Source: Larix kaempferi (lineage: Eukaryota > Streptophyta > Pinopsida > Pinales > Pinaceae). From it: a stretch of DNA of 64,000 nucleotides. Positions 34,296 to 46,609 of this stretch are shown here, in pieces. Location of the stretch: assembly GCA_027924585.1 (NCBI GenBank), contig BSBM01000191.1, positions 2,046,001 through 2,110,000 of the forward strand, given 5' to 3'. A program made the translations under genes and the position numbers. Every line of letters begins with the position of its first letter. The stretch's first letter is position 1. Below the pieces are notes generated by a model. The model was not told the origin of the DNA and ran no database searches. It saw only the letters and a list, made by a program, of their open reading frames with translations.

Positions 34296-35076
34296 TGTAG
34301 GTGTATTCTTCCACATTGCTTTCTTGCTGTAGCCTAGTTAGTTTGGTGAAAAATTCTTTCTTTATCACATCTTCGAATCTTTAAAAAAAATCATTTTTGA
34401 ATGTGTCCCAACTGTAGGCACATACTTTTGTCGTTTTCTTCCACCACATGTACCAATTGTATGCCCGACCTTTGAGCTGCATGGAGGCATATTTAATTTT
34501 CTCATCATTTGATAAGATTTTGTGAATGTAGAAGAATTCTTCCGCCTTTCTGATCCATGCCACGCTCTGTTTTGATTCTCCATCGAACTTGGGTAACTCC
34601 AATTTAGGTTTCATTGAGTATCCTCCCATTGATTGCATTATGGCCCAATATGATTTATGATGATTGTAGTCTTTATGGTCTTCTGGGATATCCACTTTGG
34701 GGGAATTTGATTGATGATCATTGGTATTGGTTGTATCGCGACATGAGTGGTCTCCCTTTGGCGACTCGACATTTCTAGCGTCATCTCTATCCTTAAAAAA
34801 CTGCTTGATATTTTCTAGTCCTGCATCGAAGTATGCTTTCATTTCCTCTCGTAGCTTCCTCATTTCCCATGAGACTACTCCAGCAACTTCGTATTGCACT
34901 TTGCGCGAGAAATCTTCTTTTTCTTCTCGAAACTCTAGGCCAAGTTTGTCAATTCTAGAGCTTAAATTTTCAAGGATTTTTAAATCCCGGATTTGGTCTT
35001 TTTCTATTTTTTCTAATCGATCTTTTATTTCTGCCATGGTTCTTGATCTGGTGTGTGGGGGAGAATATGTGGACAT
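34296..35076 (-). pseudogene. gag N-terminal part of a third LTR element
   Basis: Minus-strand frame from ATG 35076, MSTYSPPHTRSRTMAE, with a coiled-coil-like charged region at residues 13-100 (LEKIEKDQIRDLKILEN and on). The gag domain follows (KLELPKFDGES, VAWIRKAEEFFYIHKI, MQLKGRAYNWYMWW, WDTFKNDFF, then in the same direction KRFEDVIKKEFFTKLTRLQQ) up to the insertion point at 34295. The capsid domain continues at 31187. The first 231 codons are open. This gag differs in type from the gag at 9789, so it is not simply the missing front of the minus-strand pol at 4.9-8.1 kb. Confidence 0.85.
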
Positions 35077-35098
35077 TATTATTGCTTAGGTGGAGGTG

Positions 35099-35136
<38 letters not shown>

Positions 35137-35156
35137 TATATATATATATATATATA
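35099..35156. repeat. (AT)n microsatellite
   Basis: About 28 AT dinucleotides with one GA interruption, just 5' of the minus-strand gag start. Confidence 0.95.
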
Positions 35157-35239
35157 ATAACAATATTATTAAATTTAAATATTTTTATTATAAGAAAATT
35201 TAATAAAAATATTATAAAAAATATATATATTTTTTTAAT

Positions 35240-35944
35240 TTTTTTTTTTGCTTTTGTTTGTTTGTAGGTGACGTGGATAGGGAGGGAGGTGGCGGAAGGA
35301 AGGTTGGATGGTGGCGGGGTTGGAGAGGGCAGAAGGGTGATGGGGCGAGGTAGGAACACGTGGAGGGGAAGAACGCACGCAGTGCAAGGAGGATGGGGAT
35401 GGTGACGGCCGAGGGGGAGGAGCGTGGCCGAAAGGAGAAGGGAGGGCGTATGGCACCGGTGGAGGGTGGGTGCGGTCGGGGAAATGGAATGGGGAGGATA
35501 GGGCACAGGGAGGGTTAGGCGGTGGTGGAAGGAGGTGTGAGGGAGCCGGTGGATGAGGGGCAGGCGACGGGGAGCTGGAGAGGAGTGGTTGCATGTGGAG
35601 CAGCGTGGAGCGGTGGTGGAGTGGGAGATGCGGAAGGTGGAGAGCGAGGAAATAAAGCTTGCGCGGAGGCGAGTGGGATGAGTGGCGGTGGTGGAATGGT
35701 GATCAAGGGCGCACCATAGGAACATAGGAAGATGGAGGAGGGAGAAGGTGGGGATGAAGAGGAGGCGAAATGTTGGGGGAGGTGAGCAATGTTTGAGGTA
35801 AAACAATGAGGAGGGAGCTGGGTCGTGAGGGAGAGCGAGGAGAAAGGGAGTAGCAGTGGATGGTGGAGTGATAAGGATGGTGTGCAGAGTGTGAGGAAGT
35901 GGAAGCATAGAGCTGGAGCATGGAGTGCAGAGAATTGAGACGAA
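35240..35944 (-). other. Strand-asymmetric G-rich (C-rich on minus) leader
   Basis: For about 700 bp the plus strand is rich in G, GGA and GGTGG runs and poor in C. On the minus strand it lies between the presumed primer-binding site and gag, so it would be a C-rich leader of the gag element. The long open minus frame across it (to 36109) is Pro/Ser/His/Thr-rich, as any C-rich strand would be, and is probably not a gene. Confidence 0.6.
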
Positions 35945-35960
35945 CGCGGCTCTTATACCA
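35945..35960 (-). promoter_or_regulatory. Possible initiator-Met primer-binding site
   Basis: On the minus strand the sequence TGGTATAAGAGCC matches the common plant LTR-element site TGGTATCAGAGCC except for one base. It is correctly placed upstream of the minus-strand gag. If real, the 5' LTR would occupy about 35961-36164, beginning TGTAAC on the minus strand at 36164. The expected CA end is not seen, so this remains tentative. Confidence 0.45.
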
Positions 35961-36164
35961 AAAGAAGCAACCGTATCTGGTTGTGGAGTTAAGAAGTGAG
36001 TCTGCCTTCCATGATTGAAGATAAAATAATAATATATTGATACAATATAAATATTACAATTGGTGGCCACCATTATATATGGTGTGGGAAACCATGTATG
36101 AGAAGACACGACCCTTACCTAATACTAATTATTATTTGTATTTAATTATTTTATATTCGTTACA

Positions 36165-37835
36165 GGGTCTCTATTTTCAACTTTTCCATCAAATTGATTC
36201 TTATGGCGGTTTCTAAACCTATGATTTCGTGGTAGAAAAACCCTGTTGTTTGTGTAAATAAATTTATGTAGATCTTTAGAATACCACCTTTGAAATTGTT
36301 CTACACATATTGGACATGCAAATTTCCCCTTTGTTTGAAGCCCTGTAGTTGAATAAGTAATGGAAATAACATCCAAATAATATTATAAAAGTAAGTATGA
36401 AAGTATCGATGAAACTAAAATATGAGTGTAAATACATAAATATTTGATCTTACCAGAACAAACACCAAGTCCTAGGAAATCATGGATAGTCCAACATAGC
36501 ACACCATACAACATGAAGGACCTATTTGATGGAGGACTTTATATGTCATACATTCTTATGCCTTTCCATAGCAATTGCATCTCATCAATAAAAGGCGCAA
36601 GATAAACGTCCATGTTTTTAACTTGATGCTTTCCTCGAATAATGGGAGTCAGCATAAGGTGCTGCTTTCTAACACTCATCCATGGGGGAATATTTTATAC
36701 TCTCAATCCAGTTGGCCAAACAGTACTATTTGTGCTCATAGAAGAGAATGGACACACTCCATATATTGCAAGCCCAATCCTGATACTACGGGGTTCATCT
36801 TTGAATTTTATTGGCCATTTTTCCTCTATGTGTTTCAATGCTTTGGATTCAGTCGGAATTCGCATGAATCCATCTTTACATGTCAGTACATCAATTGTGC
36901 AAGTGACTTGCAACGAAACATTCATTGAACTCTAGGTATAATTGGCATGTGCCTAAAACCTTAGTTGGTACTGTAGGACCTTGTGCATCTGTACGACATC
37001 TCTTCTCTTTGCATACAGGGCATTCTACCTTGTTTTGATATTTATCTCTGTATAAAATGAAATCATTTATACCTAAATGAATTTGATTGTATTCAATCGC
37101 CAACTCAACCAACAACTGATGCGCCTCTCTGCAAGTTGATGACATTACATTCTCCTCAGGAAATATTTTTGTTTTTAGTGCCCTATAATATTTCCAAAGA
37201 TGAGATCAATTGAATGTTTGACTTATGTTGAACATGTTTTATATGTCAATCTATATTAGGACTATTCGTAAATGAATTATGTACACTGATTGACCGTGCA
37301 TTGTAAGAAATAGATTTCAACTCACTTCAGTAGGGTGGTGAATCCTTTGTCCGACCAACCAAATAGTGACTTGATTTCTAATATTATTAATGTGCATGTC
37401 AGTTTTGAGGTTCTACTTGCACCCGATTTGAACACGGGTGTATTTACTGCTTGGTTGATGGAGTCGTTCAGGTTGTGATCATCAACATTACGTTGGCGGT
37501 AATTACCCATGCTTTCATCGTTACTATCATCCATATGATCATTGTTGTCATCATTGTTTCCATCTCCAAAGAAACCTGTAAGCATTTCATTCAATCCTTC
37601 TTCATGCACTGCATTTTCACTATCATGATCACCATCATTAAGGCTAGGTGGCATGTCATCAACGTATACTAATCTCATAAGCTGTTCAAATTTCTCAGGT
37701 GGTAGAATCCTCTTTAAATATGCTCTTTTCACCTTGGTATGGTTTAAAGGATGGTTTGGATAATCCCTTCCAAATCTTAATATCCCATTTCGATCTTATA
37801 TATAAGTAGTCGTTCTTTCATCATCATATTCTACC
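36165..37835 (-). pseudogene. TNP2-type transposase relic of a CACTA (En/Spm) element
   Basis: Minus strand, several frames in order. 37732-37322: an acidic N-terminal region and KLTCTLIILEIKSLFGWSDKGF. 37145-36891: LLVELAIEYNQIHLGINDFILY, then NKVECPVCKEKRC (zinc-binding-like pair) and VPTKVLG. 36925-36695: DGFMRIPTESKALKHIEEKWP, EPRSIRIGLAIYGVCPFSSMS. It continues through PPW and CWTIHDFLGLGVCSG, and 36376-36165 reads YSTTGLQTKGKFACPICVEQ and FLPRNHRFR. This is the TNP2 order of CACTA transposases. It ends at about 36165 within the protein, so the C-terminal part has been lost. No CACTA terminal repeats were found. Confidence 0.82.
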
Positions 37836-38235
37836 TATCAACAAATACAACCATTATTTAATGATTCGCAACAATTTGATAAATCATAAATATATCAATC
37901 TCAAAGAAACATAATCAAATATGGCTTAACAAATTAAAATATAATAGGTATGAACATATATACATTAATTTAATAATGGAACATTATTTCATAGACTGCT
38001 TTATTTATACAATGATTTGAATAACACACAATTTTGACAACATAGTTTATTTTTATTTTTTTGTAAGTTAGAGATCTCTATTATATCACAGAAAGTACAA
38101 AATATACAAAATAACTGAGCCTCTAACAAGGAGAAAACAACCCAGGCATAAGAGTCTGAAATGCATGAATAAGACTGTCCATCAACTTCCCTATGACTAC
38201 TAAGATAACACAATTTATAAAACATAAATCCACAC

Positions 38236-40160
38236 TCATTTATTATTCTTTGGTTTTATGCCCTCAAGGCCATCCTTAGGGAGACCTTGTTCTTCCTTTT
38301 TCTTTCGCGCAGGAGTGCGTTTTAAGAAGGGGTAATCAATCATTAACTCATACCCAGTGGTAAAGTCCATTATAGCCTCAATCATTATCAATCTATCAAC
38401 ATCTCTTTCCATATCGCCATCTTTATCTTTTATAACCTCACAAATTGACAATTCCGTCTTACAGTAGGGTCCCTTACCTTACTACTATTTATAAATCCTA
38501 CAATATTTTTGTGTGTGTATCCACATCCATCTATATACATAAGATGACCTCTATTCATTTAGTTTTCACTTTCTAATTGGAGACGATGTGTATACATATT
38601 CAAATTTAGACCATATGCTGACATGCTAGGCTTATATTCTACCAGCCTTCTCCATTCACCATTGTAATATCACAGACCATAATATGGCATTAATATCCTA
38701 GTGGTTTGTTGTGAATTGCTTCTATGTTTAGATCCCACATGTACATTTTCGACAATAAAGAGGCCTATATTCACTCCATGAATATTGGAGGGTCGTATCA
38801 TGTAGCTGTAACCCCAAAATGGAAACACCTCGTCCACTATAGGGAGTTGTTGATCACTAGGCCATGCACAATATAGTCGACGGTCAAATGTCTCTTTGTA
38901 AATTGATTTCAAACCCAGGGGAAAGTCAGCATATCCATCACACTCATTCTCTAGGGTATGTAGTCCACCTCCCTCTTGTCTTTAAGCAAATTATGCATCT
39001 TTAAACTGGTTCTTATTCTCTTACTTGTTTTCATCAATTCCTCATCTTTCGAGTTGGTATATTGGCATATATTTTTGTTAGATGCATCATATGATAAATG
39101 ATCATCGCCCTCTAGGCAGGAAATCAGTGATCCAAGATACTTTAAACCAATAACTTTATCCTATAAGCATCCATTAAGAAAAAAAAAATTATTTAAATAA
39201 TATAACCAACGTTTAAAAGAAGTATACTTGTTATTTATATCAAATTGGAAAATTCCTTACCACAATTATCGTTGGATTTGAATCGATTGTATGAGGAATT
39301 TTGCCCACTAGAAGCTCATCATCTATGTAATGTCTTTGTACAATCGTTCATTTGAATTGTTTCTTTCCTCGACATATAAAACATCCACAAACAATAATTT
39401 TCTCAAAGTATTCATCCCATGTACTATAGCCTTGACCAACCTCTTCTTCAATGCAATTATTTGTTGTGTCTGGAGGATCCATTGTCATATCCTCTTCCAC
39501 CCACTGTGTTCTTTGTGATTTAACAATTTTATGTCCACGCCCGCGTACATATGTTTTTTTCTTTTGCTAGTTGAATGCTTAGGGTGTGCACTTGCTCCAA
39601 TCTCCATATGAAATAATCAACAACATGCATTAATTTATTTCAAGATTGGATAACACACTATAAATTTTAATAATATCGTGAAAAAGGATTGATGTATCAC
39701 AAAATGCTTCCTAAGTTAAGTCAAAGTTTGTTTCCCTAATGTACCACGACATCTGTTGTGTCCTTATTTGATATGACATGATCTATTGCCATGGCCTCAT
39801 CTGGCCCCTATAATACACAACATAGTCAATGATGTTTAGTACACCAACTATATCATTTCAACCAATATGATATCCAACATAAAACCTCACTTTACTCATA
39901 TATTTGACATATTGATATCATGTTTTGGATTTGAAAAAATGACAACATAGTTTATATACCTTTATCTCGTCTATGTTGTACCATTTGTGAATTCATAAAA
40001 ACCATCCTCCTTTGGTTGAGGTTGCTTTGTCTTCTTATTTTTATTGTATCTGCAGATTCTGTATCTAATTATATGGCCAACCACTTTCCTCTCGTTGATT
40101 TAGTAGGTCTACGTCGTCCACGTCCTCTATCCACGGCCTCCTCTAGATCCTATAATAGAC
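38236..40160 (-). other. Unassigned antisense coding-like segments
   Basis: Several minus-strand pieces look more like protein than chance: about 40150 (EAVDRGRGRRRPTKSTRGKW, just after TATAG), about 39800 (GPDEAMAIDHVISNKDTTD, again just after TATAG), about 39590-39380 (RGRGHKIVKSQRTQWVEED) and 38451-38236 (LIMIEAIMDFTTGYELMID, then a basic end and a stop). The TATAG boundaries resemble splice acceptors. These pieces lie upstream of the TNP2 relic on the same strand and could be exons of a second CACTA protein, but I do not recognise the family. Confidence 0.3.
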
Positions 40161-41528
40161 AACAATGACATTAGTCACATAACATCTATGCACCAAGAGA
40201 ATGTTGTTGATATTATCTTGTTAATATGCTTGATTTTCACGGTCCATACAAGGGGCCCCATATCATCCTCACTATTTCAAGTGACTAGAAGATTAGTAAG
40301 AGGTCATGTGTGGTGGTATGAGTAGTTATGATTATCCTTGAAGGCTTGAAATCCTCCTAAAGGGCCTAACATAATTGTTTCCACCTATGACCATGTATAT
40401 AGCCTCATGAGCCATGTTCCTATTGTCAAAACATCCAATTTTCATTACGTAAGTTGTAGGTTGGAGATTGCAACTTCCTCTTAAAAAAGTTATGTTTACA
40501 TTTGTATTTTAGAGTTATTAGGGCATAGTTGAATCCCTAGAATGTTTTTATTTCAAAGAATAGATGTTGAAAGATGTTCTATGTGATGCATGCGGAATAT
40601 CCACCAATAACTACACATCATGCAAGATGATAGGTGTTAAATTAGGTGCAATTTTTGCCCCATTTAGCATCCCAAAATGATTACTTTTTTTTGGCCAATA
40701 TCGGTGCTAAATCCGATGCCAATGGCACCCAATTTAGCACCGAATATTTAAACAAAACAAAAAAATAAAAAAAAGGCCCATGCAATGAATAAAACCCGTG
40801 GTTATTCACCATTTTTTCATTCTCATACTCACAATAGAAAATCGAGGGAGCTTGGAACTTCTGCGTGGAGTTGGACCAGACCATGGCAATGCCTTGAGGC
40901 TATGAAAGCAAAAACTAATCGATTGGATCCCTGTTGATGGTGGGAATAGATATTGAGGCACCCCTCCTCCCTTGTTGTGTATTTCACTAAAAAAAAATTT
41001 GATTTCTGGGTGTGATTCAGCCTCTAGCAGTCACAAAATCATTTTTTGCATGTCATTTCCCCCTACCAAAGACAAAAATCAAACCCCTGTCCATCCTTTT
41101 CGCATTACTACTATTTTTAACAATAGAGGGAAGGGAGAAAAACGTACGGAGCAAAGGGAAGGGATTTTCCACAGTCTGGAGGAAAACAATCCGCTCTAGG
41201 ATGCTAAAAAATGTCAAGCAGTAGAGGGAAACGAGCAAAGGGATCTTATTCTTGCTAGAATGAGGTACTTCATAGTCAATTTATATATTTGTACTTTTTT
41301 TCAGCGTGAAAAAATTGTACTTTTTCTATTCAATATGAATAAAAAAGTACAACAAAGTCTCTTACAGTCACTATAAACCTGACTATTTTTTCCAAATGAG
41401 AAACAAAATTTCCAGAATCCATCAATCCCCAACAAAACATATAGTCTTGACAATATCTGTTCCAACAACCTAATAAAAAAAACAAAGATACAACCAACAT
41501 CTCTCATGTGATTACATTAGAAATAGAT
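40161..41528. other. Unassigned sequence
   Basis: AT-rich, with no supported gene. Small open frames here lack motifs. Confidence 0.5.
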
Positions 41529-41840
41529 TCACTGAACCTTTATCCAAAATGGAATTCTCCAAGAATTCCTCCCAAAAAAGTATCCTTCATCACTAGTCAA
41601 GGTCAATTTTGACAACGAGTCTGCAGCCTGGTTTTGCTCCCTATATATATGAGTAAAATCTATGAAAATGAAATGTTTCAACAATTCTCTTATCCGGCTG
41701 CACCAATGATATAAGGAGACCACTTGCAGATTGAATTCACCAAAATCCCAATTGATGATTACCTTTGAGTCCCCATGAACTGCTAAAGTAGCAATACCAA
41801 AAATAGAACCATCCGGCAAAGACACCAGAGATATAGACAT
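41529..41840 (-). pseudogene. RNase H C-terminal fragment, LINE type
   Basis: Open minus-strand frame with AVHGDSKVIINWDFGEFN (third catalytic Asp in GDS), a helix SRIRELLKHF and IDFTHIYREQNQAADSLSKL (last Asp). This resembles the RNase H at the end of the LINE at 45957-46387 and is probably another, 5'-truncated LINE copy. The N-terminal half with the first two acidic residues is missing. Confidence 0.7.
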
Positions 41841-41967
41841 GTTTCCATTACTTGTTTGAATTGTATTTTTTAGTTTTTTTATTTCAAAATTATAAAAGAA
41901 GAAATTTCCTCGAGTTTATTTTTTTTATTTCTAAATTTAAAATAAGAAATGTATTGTACATATATAG

Positions 41968-42720
41968 GGACATGAGAGTGAGAAACTGAAAGAGGTGATG
42001 TCTTCTATATTCGGGGTGGAAGCAGTGAATAAACTAGAAGGTATGGACTTATCCATGCTTGCCAAATACATGGAAAAACCGTCTACTAAAGGCACTGAAA
42101 CAGTCCAGCCAAAGCAATCCTGTTAAAGGGAATCGATTGATTCCCCATCAACTCCTGGATTGTCCAAAATATCAAGGAGAAAATCAATCACAATAAGCTC
42201 TAAGAATGTGGAACAGGGAGCAGAGATGTCCAATGTTCTAACCACTCTTGGGACACATATTTCTTCCACCACTATTACATGTTATGCATATTGCATCGGT
42301 ACATACGAAACCAAGGTAGAATATGATGTTGTCTCTGGGAATATCATAATGATAGATGCCGGGAAAGTGTTCATGCGTAGGTTGAAGGAATCATGCCTTC
42401 AATGCTTCAAAGAGTATCTACATCTTCCATTCTCGAAGATACCAATGCACGTTCAAAAAGCAGTCATCCATGACATGGAGACTGAATTTGGGACACGTTG
42501 GTTAGTAAAGCAGATAAAAAAACAAATGACTTAAAATTGCAAGAGATTTTGTTGCAACCAAACGAAAAAGATAAAAGAAATTCCTCCCAAGCTAAGCAAC
42601 AAAAGAAGGCCAACTGATGTAAGTGTGAAAGTATGGAAAGAGCTTGTGAAAGCATATGGTAGAGAGGATGCACGAAGGAAGTCCGGTGAGGAGAGCACAC
42701 AAGTATTTGAATTTGGTCAT
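41968..42720 (+). pseudogene. Transposase_24-like (Ptta/En/Spm) relic
   Basis: One plus-strand frame from about 41968 to 42720 with stops near 42124 and at 42532. It reads EKLKEVMSSIFGVEAVNKLEGMD, later FMRRLKESCLQCFKEYLHLPF, KIPMHVQKAVIHDMETEFG, then IPPKLSNKRRPTDVSVKVWKELV and ARRKSGEEST. The W-x2-LV segment followed by a KKS-type stretch resembles the plant transposase_24 domain that accompanies CACTA elements. It is on the opposite strand to the TNP2 relic, so the two probably do not come from one intact element. Confidence 0.45.
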
Positions 42721-43034
42721 AAGATTATTTCAAATTCATTAAATGAATTTTATATTTTACTGGTGCATAATTAAATTGAATTAGTGTATGTTTCAGGACA
42801 AGGCCTTGAAGGCCAGGCTTGACAAATTTCGTGCCACACATCACAATGGCCAAATATGTCATAATGACCGAAGGAGGTCATATATATAGATGTCCAATAT
42901 GACTCTTACATGAATTTACATTATGGTCGACTTGCACTTCACATAACGAACATCTAGCTTGGGCTTTTATTCACAACTTTATAACTTTTACTTGACTTCT
43001 TACATCATAGGAAAGGTTTTCCTCGGCCAACACT
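42721..43034. other. Unassigned spacer
   Basis: No gene or repeat unit recognised between the transposase_24-like relic and the tandem array. Confidence 0.5.
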
Positions 43035-43530
43035 TCAGGGGATCACACCCACTCCACAAGGAGGATTATCCCATCATTACTTAGGTGTTATATCATGACT
43101 CCAATCGAGGAGGACCACCTTATCATTGTTTAGGTGTTATAACATTACTCTAATCTAGGAGGACCACCTTATCATCATCTATGGTGTTATAACATCACTC
43201 CAATCTAGGAGGACCACCATATATTTATGTAGGTGTTATAACACCATGCCAATCCAAAGGACCACCTATCGTCAACTCCACCCTAGAGGACCATGGTTTT
43301 ATAACATCACTCCATTCGAAGGAACATCATATCATTATCGAGGTGTTATAACAGCAATCCAATCCAAGAGGATCACCTATCATCAAATCTAGTAAGGAGG
43401 ACCATGGTGTTATAACATCACTCCATCCGGAGGACCACCATATCATCATCTGGGTGTTATAACATCACTCCAATCTAGGAGGACCACCTATCGTCAACTC
43501 CAGTCAGGAGGACCATGGTGTCATAATGCA
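43035..43530. repeat. Degenerate tandem array, unit about 49 bp
   Basis: About nine units built on AGGTGTTATAACATCACTCC followed by AATCTAGGAGGACCACC. The clearest units start at 43083 and 43132 and are 49 bp apart; later units vary in length through insertions and partial duplications. It directly precedes the first copy of the 2-kb repeat but is not present before the second copy. Confidence 0.85.
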
Positions 43531-43554
43531 TATGTGCTTGGCTACCTACAAGAG

Positions 43555-45480
43555 CATTCCATTTACCATATACATTGGGTGAAGGTGGTGTGGTTAAGAG
43601 TTGGTTATAGATCTGAGGCAAGTGAATACAGTTCTCCCATATCTATTACATGTATAAACAAGATATGTGGAGACACATGCATAAATTTTAGAGAGGTGTA
43701 AAGCAAGCTAAACAAATTTCTTTATCCGGCCACCGACAGGTTACTTTTGACTTGTGCGAGAAACCCTAGTGTGGTTTTAGGAAATGACTATGAGGATGGA
43801 AGGGAGGTTGGAAAAAATCTACTCCTTCCCAACTCTCATCCATTCAGTCACTCGTGGACATTAATAAAATTATCTTATCTGTGAGAATATGAATGCATTA
43901 TAGTACCTTTTTATTCAACAGTTTTAGGATTCCTTTTGAGAACATTCTAGAAATAACCCCATGTTTGCATGCCCTAGTGTTGGTTGCATGCCAACTTGGA
44001 ATGGGAAATTGTGCATGCATGAATCAAACGAACCAAACCTAAAACAATCCATGTTCTCCATGTTGAATCCTCCTCAAAAGTGGACATAAAAGCAGGGCTT
44101 CAATTCTCACAACAAACACTCAAAGATTGATTAATGTGTGCTAAAATCTTACCCATCATATCACTCCCACTTAATCTTTGGCAACTCTCAACAAAGGGGA
44201 ACCAAATTTGGAAAATAAACTACCTCATGTAGAAGATAATCTATTGAAATGAGTGCGTTAACTGTAGATCCTCTTGCAATTCAACTAAGCACAGTGCCCT
44301 ACATCTGCTGGTAGATTTATCTTTCATCAAATGTCAATTAGATGCTAAAAATCAGTCAAAGGAGAGTTGAATTGTGACCAATATTATTTTCTATAATTTG
44401 ATAGAAGCATAAATTACTACAAGCCCTCCCATATAGAAATCACATAAATTATGGTCTGAGGTTTGTTTCCTAGACCTATGCTGATGACTTTGGTGTGACC
44501 TTACTGTATTTTTTTTCAAAATAAAGAGCTAGAGATGTAGATGATTGGTATGCTACTTAAAAAGGAGAAACTACATCCCAAACCTTGACCTACTATAAAA
44601 AGAAAATGAGGACTATGAAATTCCAATAAATGATTATGAAGAGGGTCTAAAGGATCAAGGATCAATTGTTGAAGAAGAAGGTGGCTTACAAGGGAAATAT
44701 GCTCAATCTATTTCCGAAATTCCTCCAAGATTTCCAGGCAATCCTACCTCTGCATATGTAGCCAAATTATCATATGGTATAGTCATTATTGTAATTTTGC
44801 TTCTTTAAGTCTTATGTGAGTACAATGTCATCACATGATGGCCTAATTTCTCAAAATGATGCTATTGAAAGTCACTTCATGTAGTACCCACCATACCAAC
44901 TATTGAGAATGTTATTGTTGAGAGTTTACCTACAATATATACTTTCCTTGATATTCAAACTATTATCACCGATAGTCTATAGGATATGTTTATAGTCCTT
45001 TTGATATGTGTTTTTAATAGACCACCTCAAGGAAATATCCCAAATTCTTTGTTAATGATAAAGAAAGAACAAGATCTAGGTCATTCACTTGCAAGTAATT
45101 AATGAGCAGATTGAGGTGAAAAGGCTAAAGTTAACAAAAGAGGCTGAGAGCATGAGAGGATTAACTCAACTTCAGCTCCATTTTCTTGTTTTGACTTAGA
45201 TTCATCAAAATTCGGTGACCAAACTTAATCCTTGACTATACTCTCTTTTGTTAAATGTTCATCACTGGATTGTGGGACAATTTAAACCCCATTCTTAAGT
45301 TCCAAAGCATAAATTCCAAGCTCAACTTCAAAGGATTGTACCTCTATTGGTGTTGATAATTTGTTGTTTTGAAACCATATAACAATTTTACAATTAAGAT
45401 GGTTTGAGTGAACACTTCACTCAACATTTGGTCTAGATAAAATGGCCATGATTACAAGTGAAGTGTTCACTAAAAAACAT
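43555..45480 (+). repeat. Unidentified dispersed repeat, copy 1 (about 1.9 kb)
   Basis: Aligns by eye along most of its length with 59428-61590 in the same orientation, with many substitutions and small gaps. Both copies keep coding-like stretches, for example IEVKRLK and SMRGL.QL.LHFLV near the end (about 45100-45200 here). Stops and shifts interrupt every frame. I do not recognise the family. Copy 1 lacks about 270 bp that are present in copy 2 at about 61185-61460. Confidence 0.8.
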
Positions 45481-45956
45481 CCATATAAAATTCAATACAT
45501 AATACATATATCTTCCAAATGGAAAATATCTATCACTCTAAATAAAGAGTGATCATCAACTGTCCTTGTAGGACTTTCATTACCATAATCCAAATTGTTT
45601 TGCATCACAGAAAAGGAATTACATTATATGCTTTAAAAGCTTACAATATTCCCATTGTTTTCAATTCATAACCTATCTATGCCTTAACAACTTATAGGAC
45701 TTCATATATTTTCAATTCATTCCTCTAGCTCAACCGCCAATTCGCAGCTCGCAGTACTCTATCCTTAAAGATTTCAGGACTTTACAAAATATTCAAAAAA
45801 GGACTTGAATCCCTATCTTGGATAAACATTGGATCTCTATTTTTGTCCTCTGGTTCCACAAGTACCTACAACCCATGATCCTCAACGGATCCACAGAGCG
45901 CTCCTAGTATACTTGATTTTCTGAACCAAAAAGATACAGTCAGAGAGACGAATCCT
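45481..45956. other. Unassigned, probably LINE 3' flank
   Basis: No gene recognised. It lies between repeat copy 1 and the 3' end of the minus-strand LINE, so part of it could be LINE 3' untranslated sequence. No poly-A or poly-T tail was evident. Confidence 0.4.
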
Positions 45957-46400
45957 TTAAACCAGTGTGAAATGATCCAACCGCTGACCATTTCTAATCT
46001 CCTCTACTTCTATAAGATCAGGTTGAACTGCCAAGGCCATCTTGGAAAGGAAATCAACTTCTCTATTGATTTCTTTGTATATATGAGTTAAGGACATTGA
46101 TTCGAAGCAACTCAAAACGAATAGGATTTCTTTTAAAATATATTGCAACTGGGGGGCATTGATCTGGAATTTCCATTAGCCCAGTCGATCACCATTTTGG
46201 AATCTCCAAAAATTTGAATCCTTTGAACACTTTGTTTCTGAGTAGTTTTTAGAACCGCCCACAGAGCTGCTAACTCATCCTTGCTATTTGATGCCCTCCC
46301 CGGTCCGTATTTGATGCAAAGCTTGCTGTCATTTGTAATGTATAATACTCCCCTTGCTCCACCTAGAGGAGGAGATCCCTGACTCACACCATCAATGTAA
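45957..46400 (-). pseudogene. LINE RNase H domain
   Basis: Minus-strand RNase H at the end of LINE ORF2. The four catalytic acids are visible: Asp in AYIDGVSQG, Glu in NSKDELAALWAVL, Asp in FGDSKMVIDWANG, and Asp in INREVDFLSKMAL. One frame change near 46140 separates the last segment from the rest. The presence of RNase H after zf-RVT is typical of plant L1-type LINEs. Confidence 0.85.
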
Positions 46401-46609
46401 GCCCATGGCTCACTCTTATTGATGCTTGGGACTGTAATTTCTCTAATATTTCTAGATTTGTCAGCAACCTTGTGCTCCTAGACTTTCTGTATCAAGATAA
46501 CAACAGCAATGTCTGTTGGAACTCTTATGTTCTTGAAAATTGCTTGGTTGCATGCTTCCCATATTGTGTAAACGAAGAGAGCTGGTAATGCATCAAAATT
46601 ACGTACCCC

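Noticed and set aside
34970-36109. Minus-strand open frame of 379 codons
   Set aside because: It follows the C-rich strand (Pro, Ser, His, Thr), runs through an AT microsatellite as Ile-Tyr repeats and overlaps the real gag frame out of phase. Length is explained by composition.
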